A stretch of DNA of 64,000 bases. It comes from an uncultured Paracoccus sp. Its GTDB lineage: Bacteria > Pseudomonadota > Alphaproteobacteria > Rhodobacterales > Rhodobacteraceae. Location of the stretch: positions 112,955 through 176,954 of the forward strand of contig NZ_CANMEH010000008.1 of assembly GCF_947496875.1 (NCBI RefSeq), given 5' to 3'. Both the position numbers and the translations under genes were made by a program. Shown here piece by piece: positions 20,315 to 29,985 of this stretch; the first letter of the stretch is position 1; each line of letters opens with the position of its first letter. The notes beneath the pieces are model-generated. The model saw nothing but the letters and a program-made list of their open reading frames with translations, was not told the origin of the DNA and ran no database searches.

Positions 20315-22837
20315 TCATCGCGGCAGCGGCACCGTGGCCGGACGGGGCGCGCGGCGGGGCCGCGGCGTGGTGGTGCCGCGCGCCCGCCGCCCGACCCCGG
20401 TCGCCGGCCGGTTCACCCCGTCGCCGATCCCGGCCTGCACCGCCGCCTGCGCAGGATCATGGGTCAGGGTCAGCCCTGCGTCCCGCATCATCGCCTCTGC
20501 CTCTGCCTCGGCCAGCCGCATCCGGCCCTGCCCGTCGATCCGCACCCGCCCCATTTCCAGCATCAGCGGCGCGGCCAGCGGAGATACGCGGTCGAGCATC
20601 CGGTGGTCAAGCCGGGGCGACCGCTCCAGCATCTCCTCGATCCGGCCGAAATCCACCAGCCCGCGACCGGCCTCGATCGCTGTGATCCGCAACAGCAGGT
20701 GGTCGGGGTCATAGCGGCGCAGCGTGTCGTAGAGGATGTCGCTGGAAAACGTCGCCTGCTTGCCGCTGCGCCGCCCGCCCGGCATGTTGCGCTGGATCAG
20801 CCCGGCGATGATCGCGACGTTGCGAAAGGTCCGCTTCATCACCGCATTGCCGGCCAGCCAGTCGCCCAGCCCGGCCCGCAGCGCGGCCCGGTCCAGCAGC
20901 GGCGCGGTGTCGGTCACCGGATCGACCGACCAGACCAGCAGCGCATAATCGGTGGCCAGGAACCCCAGCGGCCCCAGCCCCGCCACCTCCATCGTGCGGG
21001 TCATCAGCAGCCCCAGAGTCTGCAGCGCGTTGCGCCCGGCAAACCCGTACAGCGCGAAATGCCAGCGCCCGTCGAACCGGAAGCTTTCGGACAGCAGCGT
21101 CCCGGGCTGCGGCAGGGCCGAGGCCGCGGCCTGGTGGGCCAGCCAGTCGCGGGTGTTGGCCGGCAGCGCGTCCCAGCGGTCTGGGTCGCCGATCAGCGCC
21201 AGCACCCGGTGCGACAGCTCGGTCGAGGTGGCCAGCTTCAGTCCGTTGAACGTGGCGATGCGCGGCTCCTTGTGCGGGTTCGGCGTCACCTCCAGCGTCA
21301 GTTCGCGCAGCCCTTCGTAACGGACCGTCATGCCGCCGATCAGGAACGTGTCGCCCGGCACCAGGGTCGCCGCGAACCCCTCCTCGACCTCGCCCAGCGG
21401 CTGGCCGCCGCGCCGGAACCGGACCTTCATCACCTCGGGGTCGATGATCGTGCCGATGTTCATCCGCAGGTCGCGGGCGGCGCGCGGGTCGCGCAGCCGC
21501 CACAGCCCGTCAACCTGCATCAGCCGCCGCCAGCGGTCATAGGCCTTCAGCGCGTAGCCGCCGGTCGCGCAGAAATCGAGACAGGCGTCGAAATCGTCCC
21601 GCGCCAGGTCCAGATAGGGGCCGGCGGCCGCCACCTCGGCAAACAGGGCATCCGCGTCAAACGGCCCCGCGCAGGCGGTCAGCAGGATATGCTGGCACAG
21701 CACGTCCAGCGGGCCGGGACCGCGCGGCTCTCCGTCCAGGTCGCGCTCGCGCACCGCCTCCAGCGCGGCCACGCACTCGATCACCTCGAACCGGTTGGCG
21801 GGCACGATCCGGGCCCGGGACGGCGCGTTGTAGCGGTGGTTGGCGCGGCCGATCCGCTGGACCAGCCGCTTGACGTTCTTGGGCGCGCCGACCTGGATCA
21901 CCAGATCGACCCCGCCCCAGTCGATCCCCAGGTCCAGCGAGCCGGTCGCCACGACGGCCCGCAGCGCGCCGGCGGCCATTGCCGCCTCGACCTTCTGCCT
22001 TGCCTCGCGCGACAGGCTGCCGTGGTGCAGGCCGATCGGCAGGTTGTCGTCATTGGCGGCCCACAGCGCCTGAAAGAACAGCTCGGCCTGGGCGCGGGTG
22101 TTGATGAACACGATCGTCGTGGTGGCGCCGCGGATCGCCGCCAGAACCTCGGGGACCGCGTAATGGCCGTTGCCGCCGGCCCAGGGGGCGGCAGCGGCGG
22201 TGGGCAGCATGGCGATGTCCGGGTCCGGGCCCGGATCGGCCAGCAGCACCTGCGCGCCGCCCATGAACCGGGCCAGCGCGTCCGGGTCCTCGACGGTCGC
22301 CGACAGGCCGGTGACGCGCAGCCCGGGGGCCAGCCCGCGCAGCCGGGCCAGACCCAGCATCAGCTGGTCGCCGCGCTTGGATTCGGCCAGCGCGTGCAGT
22401 TCGTCCAGCACCACCCGGCGCAGGCTGCCGAAGATCCGCGGCGCCTCCGGATAGGACAGCATCAGGGCCAGGCTTTCGGGCGTGGTCAGCAGGATCTGGG
22501 GCGGATCGGTGCGCTGGCGCTGGCGGGCCGCGGACTTGGTGTCGCCGGTGCGGTCCTCGACCCGGATCGGCAGGTCCAGATCGGCCACCGGCCGGGCAAG
22601 GTTGCGGCCGATATCGGCGGTCAGCGCCTTCAGCGGCGACACATACAGCGTGTGCAGCCCGGTCCAGCCGTCCTTCAGGTCGATCAGCGACGGCAGGAAC
22701 CCGGCCAGCGTCTTGCCCCCGCCGGTCGGCGCGATCAGCAGCGTGTCGTCCTGCGTCGCCAGCAGCTCCAGCTGGTGCGGATGCGGGGTCCAGCCCTGCC
22801 GGGCGAACCAGTCCCGGAACGCCGGCGGCAGGGTCAT
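20315..22837 (-). CDS. Ligase-associated Lhr-like DEXH-box DNA helicase
   Basis: 840 residues. The ATG at 22837 overlaps the ligase stop (ATGA). An SF2 helicase: Walker A APTGGGKT (about 36-43), the DELH Walker B in VVLDELHALAESKR, motif III SATVEDPD, and motif VI QRIGRANHRYN. It then has the Lhr-specific C-terminal region (about 450-800). Lhr-core proteins translocate 3' to 5' on single-stranded DNA. The extreme C-terminus is a basic Pro/Arg/Thr-rich tail (from about 805). Frames longer at the N-terminus run over the ligase gene and are not real. Confidence 0.93.
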   Translation of the reverse strand: MTLPPAFRDWFARQGWTPHPHQLELLATQDDTLLIAPTGGGKTLAGFLPSLIDLKDGWTGLHTLYVSPLKALTADIGRNLARPVADLDLPIRVEDRTGDTKSAARQRQRTDPPQILLTTPESLALMLSYPEAPRIFGSLRRVVLDELHALAESKRGDQLMLGLARLRGLAPGLRVTGLSATVEDPDALARFMGGAQVLLADPGPDPDIAMLPTAAAAPWAGGNGHYAVPEVLAAIRGATTTIVFINTRAQAELFFQALWAANDDNLPIGLHHGSLSREARQKVEAAMAAGALRAVVATGSLDLGIDWGGVDLVIQVGAPKNVKRLVQRIGRANHRYNAPSRARIVPANRFEVIECVAALEAVRERDLDGEPRGPGPLDVLCQHILLTACAGPFDADALFAEVAAAGPYLDLARDDFDACLDFCATGGYALKAYDRWRRLMQVDGLWRLRDPRAARDLRMNIGTIIDPEVMKVRFRRGGQPLGEVEEGFAATLVPGDTFLIGGMTVRYEGLRELTLEVTPNPHKEPRIATFNGLKLATSTELSHRVLALIGDPDRWDALPANTRDWLAHQAAASALPQPGTLLSESFRFDGRWHFALYGFAGRNALQTLGLLMTRTMEVAGLGPLGFLATDYALLVWSVDPVTDTAPLLDRAALRAGLGDWLAGNAVMKRTFRNVAIIAGLIQRNMPGGRRSGKQATFSSDILYDTLRRYDPDHLLLRITAIEAGRGLVDFGRIEEMLERSPRLDHRMLDRVSPLAAPLMLEMGRVRIDGQGRMRLAEAEAEAMMRDAGLTLTHDPAQAAVQAGIGDGVNRPATGVGRRARGTTTPRPRRAPRPATVPLPR

Positions 22838-24477
22838 GCGCCGCCCTCGTCGGGGTCCGCGACCGGGGCCTCCGTCCCGCGCCGCCTGGCCCGGCCGTGC
22901 CGGGTGCCGGGGCGCGCCGCGTCCTCGCCCTCGATCATCGCCTCCAGCGTCACCAGCCGATCGGCCTCCTCCACCGGCTTGTCCCAGCGGATCAGGCTGA
23001 TCCGGGGAAAGCGCAGCGCCACCCCCGACTTGTGCCGGGTCGAGCGGTTCACCCCCTCGAACGCGACCTCCAGCACCAGTTTGGGTGCCACGGCGCGGAC
23101 CGGGCCGAACCGCTCGGTCGTGTTCGACCGCACGAACCGGTCCAGCTGGCGCAGCTCCTCGTCGGTGAACCCGAAATAGGCCTTGCCGACCGGCACCAGC
23201 TGATCGTCCGCCCACAGGCCGAAGGTAAAATCCGAATAGAACCCGGACCGCTTGCCGTGGCCGCGCTGGGCGTACATCAGCACCGCGTCCACCACCCGGG
23301 GATCGCGCTTCCACTTGAACCAGGGCCCGCGGGGGCGACCGCCGACATACGGGGAATCGCGCCGCTTGATCATCACCCCCTCGATCACCGCGGCGGGCGG
23401 GTCGGCGCGCAGCGCGGCCAGATCGTCCCAGCCGTCGAACGCCAGCAGCGCCGAGACGTCGATCCGGTCGCTGCCGAAATCCGCGGCTTCCAGCACTGCG
23501 CGGCGGTCCATCAGGGGGCGGCTGCGCAGGTCCTCGCCCCCCCAGATCAGCAGATCATAGACCCGCAGCCCGGCCGGATGGCTGCCCAGCATGGCCCGGC
23601 TGACGGTCTTGCGGTTCAGCCGCTGCTGCAGCTCGTTGAAGCTGGCGACCTCGCCCGCGCGCCGCACCAGCAGCTCGCCATCGACCGCGCCCTCGAAATT
23701 CATCTCGGCGATGACGTCGGGAAAGGCGCCCGACACGTCCTCTCCGGTCCGGGAATACAGGCGCCGCACCCCGCCGTCGCTGACCGCCTGCACCCGGATG
23801 CCGTCCCATTTCCACTCGGCGACGTGGTCGGCGGGGTCCAGCCCCCGCAGATCGTCCAGGTCGACCGGCGTGGACAGCATCACCGGCCGGAACGGCGCCC
23901 GCGCCGCATGGGCCGGGCGCGGCCCGCCCGCGATCCAGTCGAACACCTCGGCATAGGGCGGCGTCAGCCCGTGCCAGATCTCCTCGATATCGGCGATGTC
24001 TGGCGCGCCCATCCCCGCCAGTGCAGTGCGGGCCAGCCGCGCCGACAGCCCGATCCGCAGATTGCCGGTCGCCAGCTTCAGGAAGGCCAGCCGTTCGGAC
24101 GGGCCCAGCCGGTCCAGCACCCGGGCGATCGCGGCGGGCAGGCCGGCCTTGCCGGTGGTTTCCAGGATCTGCACCGCCTCGGCCAGCGACAGGTCGCCCT
24201 GCGGGGTGCCGTCCCAGATCAGCGCGATGGTTTCGGCCAGATCGCCGACGAAATCATAGGACAGCGCGAACAGCTCGGCGTCGAAGCGTTCGGCGACCAG
24301 TCTGCGCAGCAGGCTGGGGGTGACGGCGCGCAGCTTCAGGTCACCGGTCAGCGCCGCCAGCGCATAGCCCCGGTCGGGATCGGGCGTGCGTTCCAGATAG
24401 TGGCGCAGGATCTGCAGCTTGGCATTGCGCGACGGGGTGAAGGCCAGCCGTTCCAGCAGCGCGGCAAAGCGTTTCAT
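22834..24477 (-). CDS. ATP-dependent DNA ligase (Lhr-associated, LigB type)
   Basis: 547 residues. The N-terminal ligase domain (about 1-190) precedes the nucleotidyltransferase domain, where K223 in EWKWDGIRVQ is the adenylated lysine. Other motifs are YSRTGEDVSGAFP, DGELLVRR (about 270), VIEGVMIKRR and the OB-fold WFKWKRDP (motif V). It seals nicks in DNA; the housekeeping NAD ligase must lie elsewhere. Stop and start overlap with the helicase and the exonuclease genes, 4 bases each, so all three are translated together. Confidence 0.94.
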   Translation of the reverse strand: MKRFAALLERLAFTPSRNAKLQILRHYLERTPDPDRGYALAALTGDLKLRAVTPSLLRRLVAERFDAELFALSYDFVGDLAETIALIWDGTPQGDLSLAEAVQILETTGKAGLPAAIARVLDRLGPSERLAFLKLATGNLRIGLSARLARTALAGMGAPDIADIEEIWHGLTPPYAEVFDWIAGGPRPAHAARAPFRPVMLSTPVDLDDLRGLDPADHVAEWKWDGIRVQAVSDGGVRRLYSRTGEDVSGAFPDVIAEMNFEGAVDGELLVRRAGEVASFNELQQRLNRKTVSRAMLGSHPAGLRVYDLLIWGGEDLRSRPLMDRRAVLEAADFGSDRIDVSALLAFDGWDDLAALRADPPAAVIEGVMIKRRDSPYVGGRPRGPWFKWKRDPRVVDAVLMYAQRGHGKRSGFYSDFTFGLWADDQLVPVGKAYFGFTDEELRQLDRFVRSNTTERFGPVRAVAPKLVLEVAFEGVNRSTRHKSGVALRFPRISLIRWDKPVEEADRLVTLEAMIEGEDAARPGTRHGRARRRGTEAPVADPDEGGA

Positions 24478-25478
24478 TCGGCCTCGTCCTCATAGCCGAC
24501 CAGCCGCAGCGGACGGGCCCGCAGCTGGTTCAGTTCGCACCAGCGGACCAGCGCCTCCTCGCGGCCGTGGGTCACCCAGACCTCGTCGGGGCGCAGCTCC
24601 TGCAGGGTCCCGGTCAGTTGCGGCCAGTCGACGTGATCGCTGACGATCAGCGGCAGTTCCACCCCGCGCTGGCGGGCGCGCGCCCGCACCGCCATCCAGC
24701 CGCTGGCGAAACAGATCACCGGGTCGCGAAACCGCTGCACCCAGGGGCTGGCAAAGGCCGAGGGCGGCGCGATCACCACCTGCCCCTCGATCTCGCCGGC
24801 GGTGGTCGCGGGGCGCAGGTCGCCCAGCTCCACCCCCTGCGCGACGTGATAGTCGGTCAGCCGCTGCACCGCGCCGTGCAGATGGATGGGCCGGTCATGG
24901 CCGGCCTGCCGCAGCAGCGCGATCACCCGCTGCGCCTTGCCCAGCGCATAGGCGCCGACCAGATGCGCGCGGTCGGGGAACTCGGCCATGCTGGCCAGCA
25001 GCCGCCGGGTTTCCGCCGCCGGATCGGGGTGCTTGAACACCGGCAGGCCAAAGGTGGCTTCGGTGACGAAGACGTCGCAGGCGACCGGTTCCCAGGGCGC
25101 GCAGACCGGGTTCGGGGTCCGGCAATAGTCGCCCGACACCACGATCACCGGCGCACCGGGCGCGGCCACCCGGATCTGCGCCGACCCGAGCACATGCCCG
25201 GCCGGGTGAAAGCTGACCCGGACCCCGTTCACCTCGACCGGGCCGTCAGCCACCTGCCGCCGGTCGCAGAAATCCTCGCCATAGCGGATCGCCATGATCT
25301 CCAGCGTCTGGCGGGTGGCCAGCACGCTGCCATGCCCGGCACGGGCGTGGTCGCCGTGGCCGTGGGTGATCAGCGCCCGCGGAACCGGCCGCACCGGGTC
25401 GATGTGGAAATCGCCGGGCGCACAGTAAAGCCCGGCCTCGGTGGGGTACAGCACGTCGTCGGCACGCATCCCGTTCAA
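24474..25478 (-). CDS. Ligase-associated DNA exonuclease (metallo-beta-lactamase fold)
   Basis: 334 residues. An MBL/beta-CASP-like nuclease with ITHGHGDHARAGH (metal motif, about 37-49), HPAGHVLGSAQ (about 92-102) and SGDYCRTPNP (about 114-123), resembling SNM1/Artemis-family enzymes. It is the first gene of the four-gene end-processing operon. Its stop overlaps the ligase start (ATGA). Upstream lies a DMT transporter in the same direction, with a 48-bp gap. The operon is probably accessory DNA repair, not essential. Confidence 0.9.
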   Translation of the reverse strand: MNGMRADDVLYPTEAGLYCAPGDFHIDPVRPVPRALITHGHGDHARAGHGSVLATRQTLEIMAIRYGEDFCDRRQVADGPVEVNGVRVSFHPAGHVLGSAQIRVAAPGAPVIVVSGDYCRTPNPVCAPWEPVACDVFVTEATFGLPVFKHPDPAAETRRLLASMAEFPDRAHLVGAYALGKAQRVIALLRQAGHDRPIHLHGAVQRLTDYHVAQGVELGDLRPATTAGEIEGQVVIAPPSAFASPWVQRFRDPVICFASGWMAVRARARQRGVELPLIVSDHVDWPQLTGTLQELRPDEVWVTHGREEALVRWCELNQLRARPLRLVGYEDEAE

Positions 25479-25526
25479 CCCCCTGCCCGCCCGCGCGTTC
25501 CCGGGCGACGCCTGCGTGACGCCGGG

Positions 25527-26441
25527 TCAGCGGCGCAGCTGCCCGACCGCCTGCGGCACCGCTGGCAGCCGGGCCAGCTGCACCATCAGGATGCCGGCCG
25601 CCACGATGATCGACCCGATCACGTCCGACGCGCCAAACCGTTCGCCCAGCAGCGCCGCGGCGATCGCCACCCCGAATGGCGGCGACAGGAAATGGAATGT
25701 CGCGGCGCGCACCGCGCCGATCCGCTTGACCAGCAGGAACCAGATGAAGGTCGCGCCGATCCCCGGTGCGACCACGGTGTAGAGGAACGCCAGCACCACC
25801 GTCCAGCTCCACCGGATCGGCTGACCGTATTCCCAGACCAGCGCCGGCAGCGCCAGCGCGACGGCGCCGACCGCCATCTGCGCGCCGACCGCCATCAGCA
25901 CGTTCTGGCCGCCGCCGGTGCCCCGCACCGTCAGCGTTGCGACGGTCAGCGCGACCACCGCGATCAGGCACAGCACCGTCCCCCAGGGGTCCAGCCCCCG
26001 CGACAGCCGCACCCCCATGATCAGCGCCACGCCCAGCAGTCCGGTGACCAGCCCGGCCACGGCGATGGGCCGCAGCCGTTCGCCCAGGAACACCCGTCCG
26101 AACAGCGCCACCAGCAGCGGCATCATCGACGCGATGATCGCCGCAACCGACGCCTCGACGGTCTGCATGCCGACCCAGTTCAGCCCCAGATACAGCGCGT
26201 TCTGGCACAGGCCAAAGATCACCAGCGCCCGCCATTCGCGGGCCGAGAACTGCATCCGCTGCCCCAGCAGCCGGGCCAGCCCGATCGCCAGCACCGCCGA
26301 CAGCGCAAAGCGGATCACCAGCGCGGTCAGCGGCGGCGCGGCGGTGACGATCACCCGGGTGGTGGTAAAGGCCGACGCCCAGAACAGCGCAAAGGCCAGC
26401 CCCATCAGGATCGCCCGCAGGTCCATCCGCTTTCCCGCCAT
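25527..26441 (-). CDS. EamA/DMT-family transporter
   Basis: 304 residues with about ten hydrophobic helices in two EamA repeats (first near residues 10-140, second near 150-290, with RIGAVRAATFHFLSPPFGV late in the second). The start is ATG 26441 or 26426 (MDLRAIL); upstream codons are not membrane sequence. DMT proteins export small metabolites or amino acids; the substrate is unknown. The ten bases between mobA and this start lack a visible promoter. Confidence 0.87.
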   Translation of the reverse strand: MAGKRMDLRAILMGLAFALFWASAFTTTRVIVTAAPPLTALVIRFALSAVLAIGLARLLGQRMQFSAREWRALVIFGLCQNALYLGLNWVGMQTVEASVAAIIASMMPLLVALFGRVFLGERLRPIAVAGLVTGLLGVALIMGVRLSRGLDPWGTVLCLIAVVALTVATLTVRGTGGGQNVLMAVGAQMAVGAVALALPALVWEYGQPIRWSWTVVLAFLYTVVAPGIGATFIWFLLVKRIGAVRAATFHFLSPPFGVAIAAALLGERFGASDVIGSIIVAAGILMVQLARLPAVPQAVGQLRR

Positions 26442-26515
26442 GCTGCACGCCAGAAGTCGCGCCACTAGAGGCGGGGCGCGGCGGATTGTCCAGCCTCGCC
26501 CCCGCCCGTCCGCGG

Positions 26516-27094
26516 TCAGGCGGTGCGGCGCCCGGCCTCCGCCAGATCGGCGGGCGTGTTGATGTTGAAGAACGGGTCGTCCCCCGCGAATGCCACGCGC
26601 CGCGCCCCCAGCCCGTCGGCCCACAGCACCGGGCGGCGCAACCCCGCGGCCAGCGCCGCGCGCAGCTCGTCGCGCAGCGCCACGTCCCAGGCGGCGGCGA
26701 CCGGATGGTCGCGCCCCTCATGGGTGGCCATCGCCACCGTCCCGCCCGCCGCCAGCAGCCGCGCGACCAGGTCGCGGGGCAGGAACGGGGTGTCGCCCGG
26801 CGCCGTCACGATCCGGGCGATGCCGCGCCCGGCAGCCCAGTCCATCCCCGCCAGCACGCCGGCCAGCGGACCGGGCCGGTCGGGGGTGCCGGGGAGCAGA
26901 CGGTCCGGCAGCACCGGCAGGCCGAAGCTTGCATAGCGGGCCGGATCGCCATTGGCGCTGATCGCGTGTGCCGCGCCCAGCCGCTCGATCACATGCGCGA
27001 TCAGCGGCCGCCCGGCCAGGGGCAGCAGCGGCTTGTCGCCGCCACCCATGCGCCGCGCCGCGCCCCCGGCCAGGATGATGCAGGCGTGATCCAT
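26516..27094 (-). CDS. mobA: Molybdenum cofactor guanylyltransferase
   Basis: 192 residues starting at ATG 27094 (MDHACIILAGGAARRMGG). The GTP-binding loop LAGGAARRMGGGDKPLLP, the GDTPF motif (about 100) and INTPADLA near the C-terminus (about 180) are family hallmarks. MobA links GMP to molybdopterin, giving the guanine-dinucleotide cofactor of DMSO-reductase-type enzymes. It is divergent from DUF2478-tusA with about 110 bp between, which suggests shared control. Confidence 0.93.
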   Translation of the reverse strand: MDHACIILAGGAARRMGGGDKPLLPLAGRPLIAHVIERLGAAHAISANGDPARYASFGLPVLPDRLLPGTPDRPGPLAGVLAGMDWAAGRGIARIVTAPGDTPFLPRDLVARLLAAGGTVAMATHEGRDHPVAAAWDVALRDELRAALAAGLRRPVLWADGLGARRVAFAGDDPFFNINTPADLAEAGRRTA

Positions 27095-27204
27095 CGCCCC
27101 GCATCCTGCGCAGCCGCGGCGGCGATGCAAGCGCCACCGCCCCCGGCCTGCTGCGACCACACGTGGCCGTTGCCGGGGCCGGTGCGCGGCCCTATGCTGG
27201 CGCC

Positions 27205-27720
27205 ATGCTCGCGTATGTCACCCTGCCCGATACACCCGGCGCCGCCGACCGGCTGCTTGCCGACATCGCCGAAACCCTCGCCGCGGACGGGCTGCGCCTC
27301 GCCGGGGCGGTGCAGACCAACCTGGACCGCGGCGCCGACTGCAGCTGCGACATGGACCTGACGGTGCTGGGCGATGACGGCCCGCCGATCCGGATCTCGC
27401 AGTCGCTGGGCAACGGCTCGTCCGGCTGCCGCGTCGATGGCGGGGCGCTGGCCGTCGCCGCCGGGCGCGCGGCCGTGGTGCTGGATCGCGGCGCCGACCT
27501 CGTGATCGTCAACAAGTTCGGCAAGATCGAGGCCGAGGGCGGCGGCTTTCGCGACCTGATCGCCGGGGCGCTGGCCGACGGGATCCCGGTTCTGGTCGCG
27601 GTCGCGGCGCGGTTTGCCGGACCCTTTGCCAATTTCGCCGGCGATCTGGCCCGGCCGGTCGCCCCCGACGCGGCACTGGACTGGTGCCGCCAAGCCGCGG
27701 CACTGCGCGCGGCCGCCTGA
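27205..27720 (+). CDS. DUF2478 domain protein, probable molybdenum-related NTP-binding protein
   Basis: 171 residues from ATG 27205 (MLAYVTLPD). It has GRLDWCR-type ending and blocks DCSCDMDLTVLG, SLGNGSSGCRVD, LVIVNKFGKIEAEGGGFR and an acidic C-terminal half. DUF2478 occurs next to molybdenum genes; here it starts divergent from mobA and ends 9 bases before tusA. The KFGK-E motif resembles a nucleoside-triphosphatase active region (THEP1-like), but the reaction is not known. Confidence 0.75.
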   Translation: MLAYVTLPDTPGAADRLLADIAETLAADGLRLAGAVQTNLDRGADCSCDMDLTVLGDDGPPIRISQSLGNGSSGCRVDGGALAVAAGRAAVVLDRGADLVIVNKFGKIEAEGGGFRDLIAGALADGIPVLVAVAARFAGPFANFAGDLARPVAPDAALDWCRQAAALRAAA

Positions 27721-27729
27721 TCGCCCGCC

Positions 27730-28035
27730 GTGCCCGGCCTCGACCATCCTGACGCCGACAAGCCTGGCCGACCCGGCCGAGACGGGTCCGGCACCTCCCC
27801 GCCTGACCTCGCCCCCCGCGAGATCGACGCCCGCGACATGCTCTGCCCGCTGCCGGTGCTGCGGCTGCGCAAGGTGCTGGCGGGAACCCCGCCCGGCCGC
27901 CTCGTCCGGCTGATCGCGACCGACCCGGCCGCGGTCATCGACGTGCCGCATTTCTGCGACCAGGCCGGGCATGTCCTGATCGCCACCGACAGCGCCCCCG
28001 ACGGCGCCCGCGTCTTCACCGTCCGCCGCGGCTGA
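27730..28035 (+). CDS. tusA: Sulfurtransferase TusA family protein
   Basis: 101 residues from a GTG start. The first 30 residues are Pro/Asp-rich and probably unstructured; the fold follows with LDARDMLCPLPVLRLRKVL (written as DARDMLCPLPVLRLRK), whose Cys is the sulfur-carrying residue of the CPxP motif. TusA proteins relay sulfane sulfur, including to molybdenum-cofactor enzymes. The mobA/DUF2478 neighbours favour that job over tRNA thiolation. Confidence 0.85.
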   Translation: MPGLDHPDADKPGRPGRDGSGTSPPDLAPREIDARDMLCPLPVLRLRKVLAGTPPGRLVRLIATDPAAVIDVPHFCDQAGHVLIATDSAPDGARVFTVRRG

Positions 28036-28138
28036 CCGGCCCCCCCGGCCGCGCCCCGCACTGCCCGCCGCCTTGCACCCCCGGGGCAGAGATGGTTCTG
28101 TGCGCGCGGCGACGGCATGACGGATGAGGAGAGCGCCG

Positions 28139-29065
28139 GTGCAGGCGATTTTCCTTGAAACGCTGCCTTTCTTCGCGCTGATCGGGTTGGGCTTTGCGGC
28201 CGGCTGGTTGCGCGTCTTTCCCCCCGATGCGACGGCCTGGCTGACCCGCTTCGTGTTCTATTTCGCGCTGTCGGCGATGCTGTTCCGCCTGGCCGCGACG
28301 CTGGACATCGCCGCGCTGTTCGACCTGCGCTTCGCGGTGGCCTATCTGTCCGGGTCGTTGGCGGTCTGGGCGGTCTGCTTCGTCGTGGCGCGGATGCGCG
28401 GCGCGCGCCTGGCCGAGGCCGCGATGGAGGCGCATACCGGGATGATCGGCAACACCGGTTTTCTGGGCGTGCCGATGCTGGTCGTGCTGCTGGGCGACGC
28501 GGCGATCGGCCCGGTGCTGATGGTGCTGACCCTCGACATGATCGTGTTCTCGACGATGATCACCCTGATCATCTCGGCCGCGCGCTACGGGCGGATCGGG
28601 CTGGGCACGCTGACCGCGGCGCTGCGCGGGGTGGTCGCAAACCCGATGATCGTGTCGATGGTCGCGGGGCTGGCCTGGGCCGCGCTGTCCCTGCCGCTGC
28701 CGCGCCCGTTCATGGATTTCCTGACCCTGCTCGGCAGCGCCGCGACGCCCGGCGCGCTGTTCGCCATCGGCGCCTCGCTGGCCCGCCGGCCGGTGGGGCG
28801 GATCGGCCCGGCCATCTGGCTCAGCGGGGCCAAGCTGGTGCTGCACCCCGCCGCGGTCGGGGCGACCGCGCTGCTGATGGGGGTGGCCGCGGGGCCGGCG
28901 GGCGTGATGGTCGCCGCCGCGGCGCTGCCGGTGGCGGGCAATGTCTACATCCTCGCCCATCACTTCCGGGTGGCCGAACAGCGCGTCTCGGCCGCCATCC
29001 TGATTTCCACGGCGGTCAGCATCGTGACCGTCCCGATCGTCATCCACGCCATCACAAGGGGCTGA
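28139..29065 (+). CDS. AEC-family (auxin efflux carrier type) transporter
   Basis: 308 residues. About ten membrane helices in two halves, with the conserved mid-protein segment HTGMIGNTGFLGVPML (about 96-111) of the AEC family. GTG 28139 (VQAIFLE) follows a strong ribosome site (GATGAGGAGAG); an in-frame ATG at 28124 lacks one. The substrate is unknown; dicarboxylates are reported for relatives. It ends 3 bases before the enoyl-CoA hydratase start, so the two are probably one operon. Confidence 0.86.
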   Translation: MQAIFLETLPFFALIGLGFAAGWLRVFPPDATAWLTRFVFYFALSAMLFRLAATLDIAALFDLRFAVAYLSGSLAVWAVCFVVARMRGARLAEAAMEAHTGMIGNTGFLGVPMLVVLLGDAAIGPVLMVLTLDMIVFSTMITLIISAARYGRIGLGTLTAALRGVVANPMIVSMVAGLAWAALSLPLPRPFMDFLTLLGSAATPGALFAIGASLARRPVGRIGPAIWLSGAKLVLHPAAVGATALLMGVAAGPAGVMVAAAALPVAGNVYILAHHFRVAEQRVSAAILISTAVSIVTVPIVIHAITRG

Positions 29066-29068
29066 TCC

Positions 29069-29920
29069 ATGCGCAAGATTTCCGAACTGCATCTCGAAAA
29101 CCTTCTGTTCACGATGGACGAGGACGGGATCGCCGTGGTGACCCTGAACCGCCCGGCCAAGCGCAACGCCCTGGACGCCGCCACCATCGACGAACTGATC
29201 GAGCTGTTCTCGACCCTGCCCCGGGCCGGGGCCCGCGCCTGCGTGCTGCGCGCCGAAGGCCCGCATTTCTGCGCCGGGCTGGACCTGGTCGAACACTGGC
29301 AGGCCGACCGCTCGGCCGGCGACTTCATGCATGTCTGCCTGCGCTGGCACGAGGCGTTCAACAAGATGGAGTATGGCGGCGTCCCGATCATCGCCGCGCT
29401 CAAGGGCGCGGTGGTGGGCGGCGGCCTGGAACTCGCCTCGGCCGCGCATATCCGGGTCATGGACCAGGGCACCTATTTCGGCCTGCCCGAGGGCCAGCGC
29501 GGGTTGTTCACCGGCGGCGGCGCGACGATCCGGGTGGCCGACCTGATCGGCAAGGCGCGGATGATCGACATGATGCTGTCCGGCCGGCTCTATCGCGGGC
29601 AGGAAGCGGTGGATGTCGGGCTGGCCCAGTACCGGGTCGACGACAGCGAGGCCAAGGCGTTCGAGATCGCCCGCGCCGCGGCCCAGAACCCGCCGCTGTC
29701 GAACTTCGCGATCTGCTCGGCGATCAGCCACATGCAGAACATGTCGGCGCTGGACGCGGCCTATGCGGAGTCGGTGGTCGCCGGCGTCGTCAACACGCAG
29801 GAGGCCGCGCGCGCCCGGCTGGAGGCCTTTGCCAGGGGCACCGCCGCCCGGATCAGGCCGGACGCGGACCCGGCCGCCCGCGACGGCGACGGCGACGGCG
29901 GGTCGGCGCCGAGGGCCTGA
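29069..29920 (+). CDS. Enoyl-CoA hydratase/isomerase (crotonase) family protein
   Basis: 283 residues. Crotonase fold with oxyanion-hole segments [12 protein letters not shown] (about 68-79) and [18 protein letters not shown] (about 107-124). The usual catalytic glutamates lie near [18 protein letters not shown] at about 138 is present in LPEGQ, but the second is replaced by a Gly-rich stretch, so the exact reaction (hydratase, isomerase or dehalogenase-like) is unclear. The last 25 residues are an Asp/Ala-rich tail. Confidence 0.85.
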   Translation: MRKISELHLENLLFTMDEDGIAVVTLNRPAKRNALDAATIDELIELFSTLPRAGARACVLRAEGPHFCAGLDLVEHWQADRSAGDFMHVCLRWHEAFNKMEYGGVPIIAALKGAVVGGGLELASAAHIRVMDQGTYFGLPEGQRGLFTGGGATIRVADLIGKARMIDMMLSGRLYRGQEAVDVGLAQYRVDDSEAKAFEIARAAAQNPPLSNFAICSAISHMQNMSALDAAYAESVVAGVVNTQEAARARLEAFARGTAARIRPDADPAARDGDGDGGSAPRA

Positions 29921-29985
29921 CCCGGCTGCGGACGCTGCAACGGCCCGCGGGTTCACACCGGAGCCCGCGACCGGCAGCGACAGGA

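Noticed and set aside
20180..23179. A 999-residue plus-strand frame across helicase and ligase
   Set aside because: Same reason: antisense shadow with biased composition and no fold.
22838..23314. N-terminal extension of the helicase
   Set aside because: The extra residues overlap the ligase gene in another frame and have no helicase features; ATG 22837 overlaps the ligase stop cleanly.
24567..26468. A 633-residue plus-strand frame opposite the exonuclease and DMT genes
   Set aside because: Its residues are Arg/Gln/His/Pro-rich with no domain; it is antisense to recognisable genes in GC-rich DNA.
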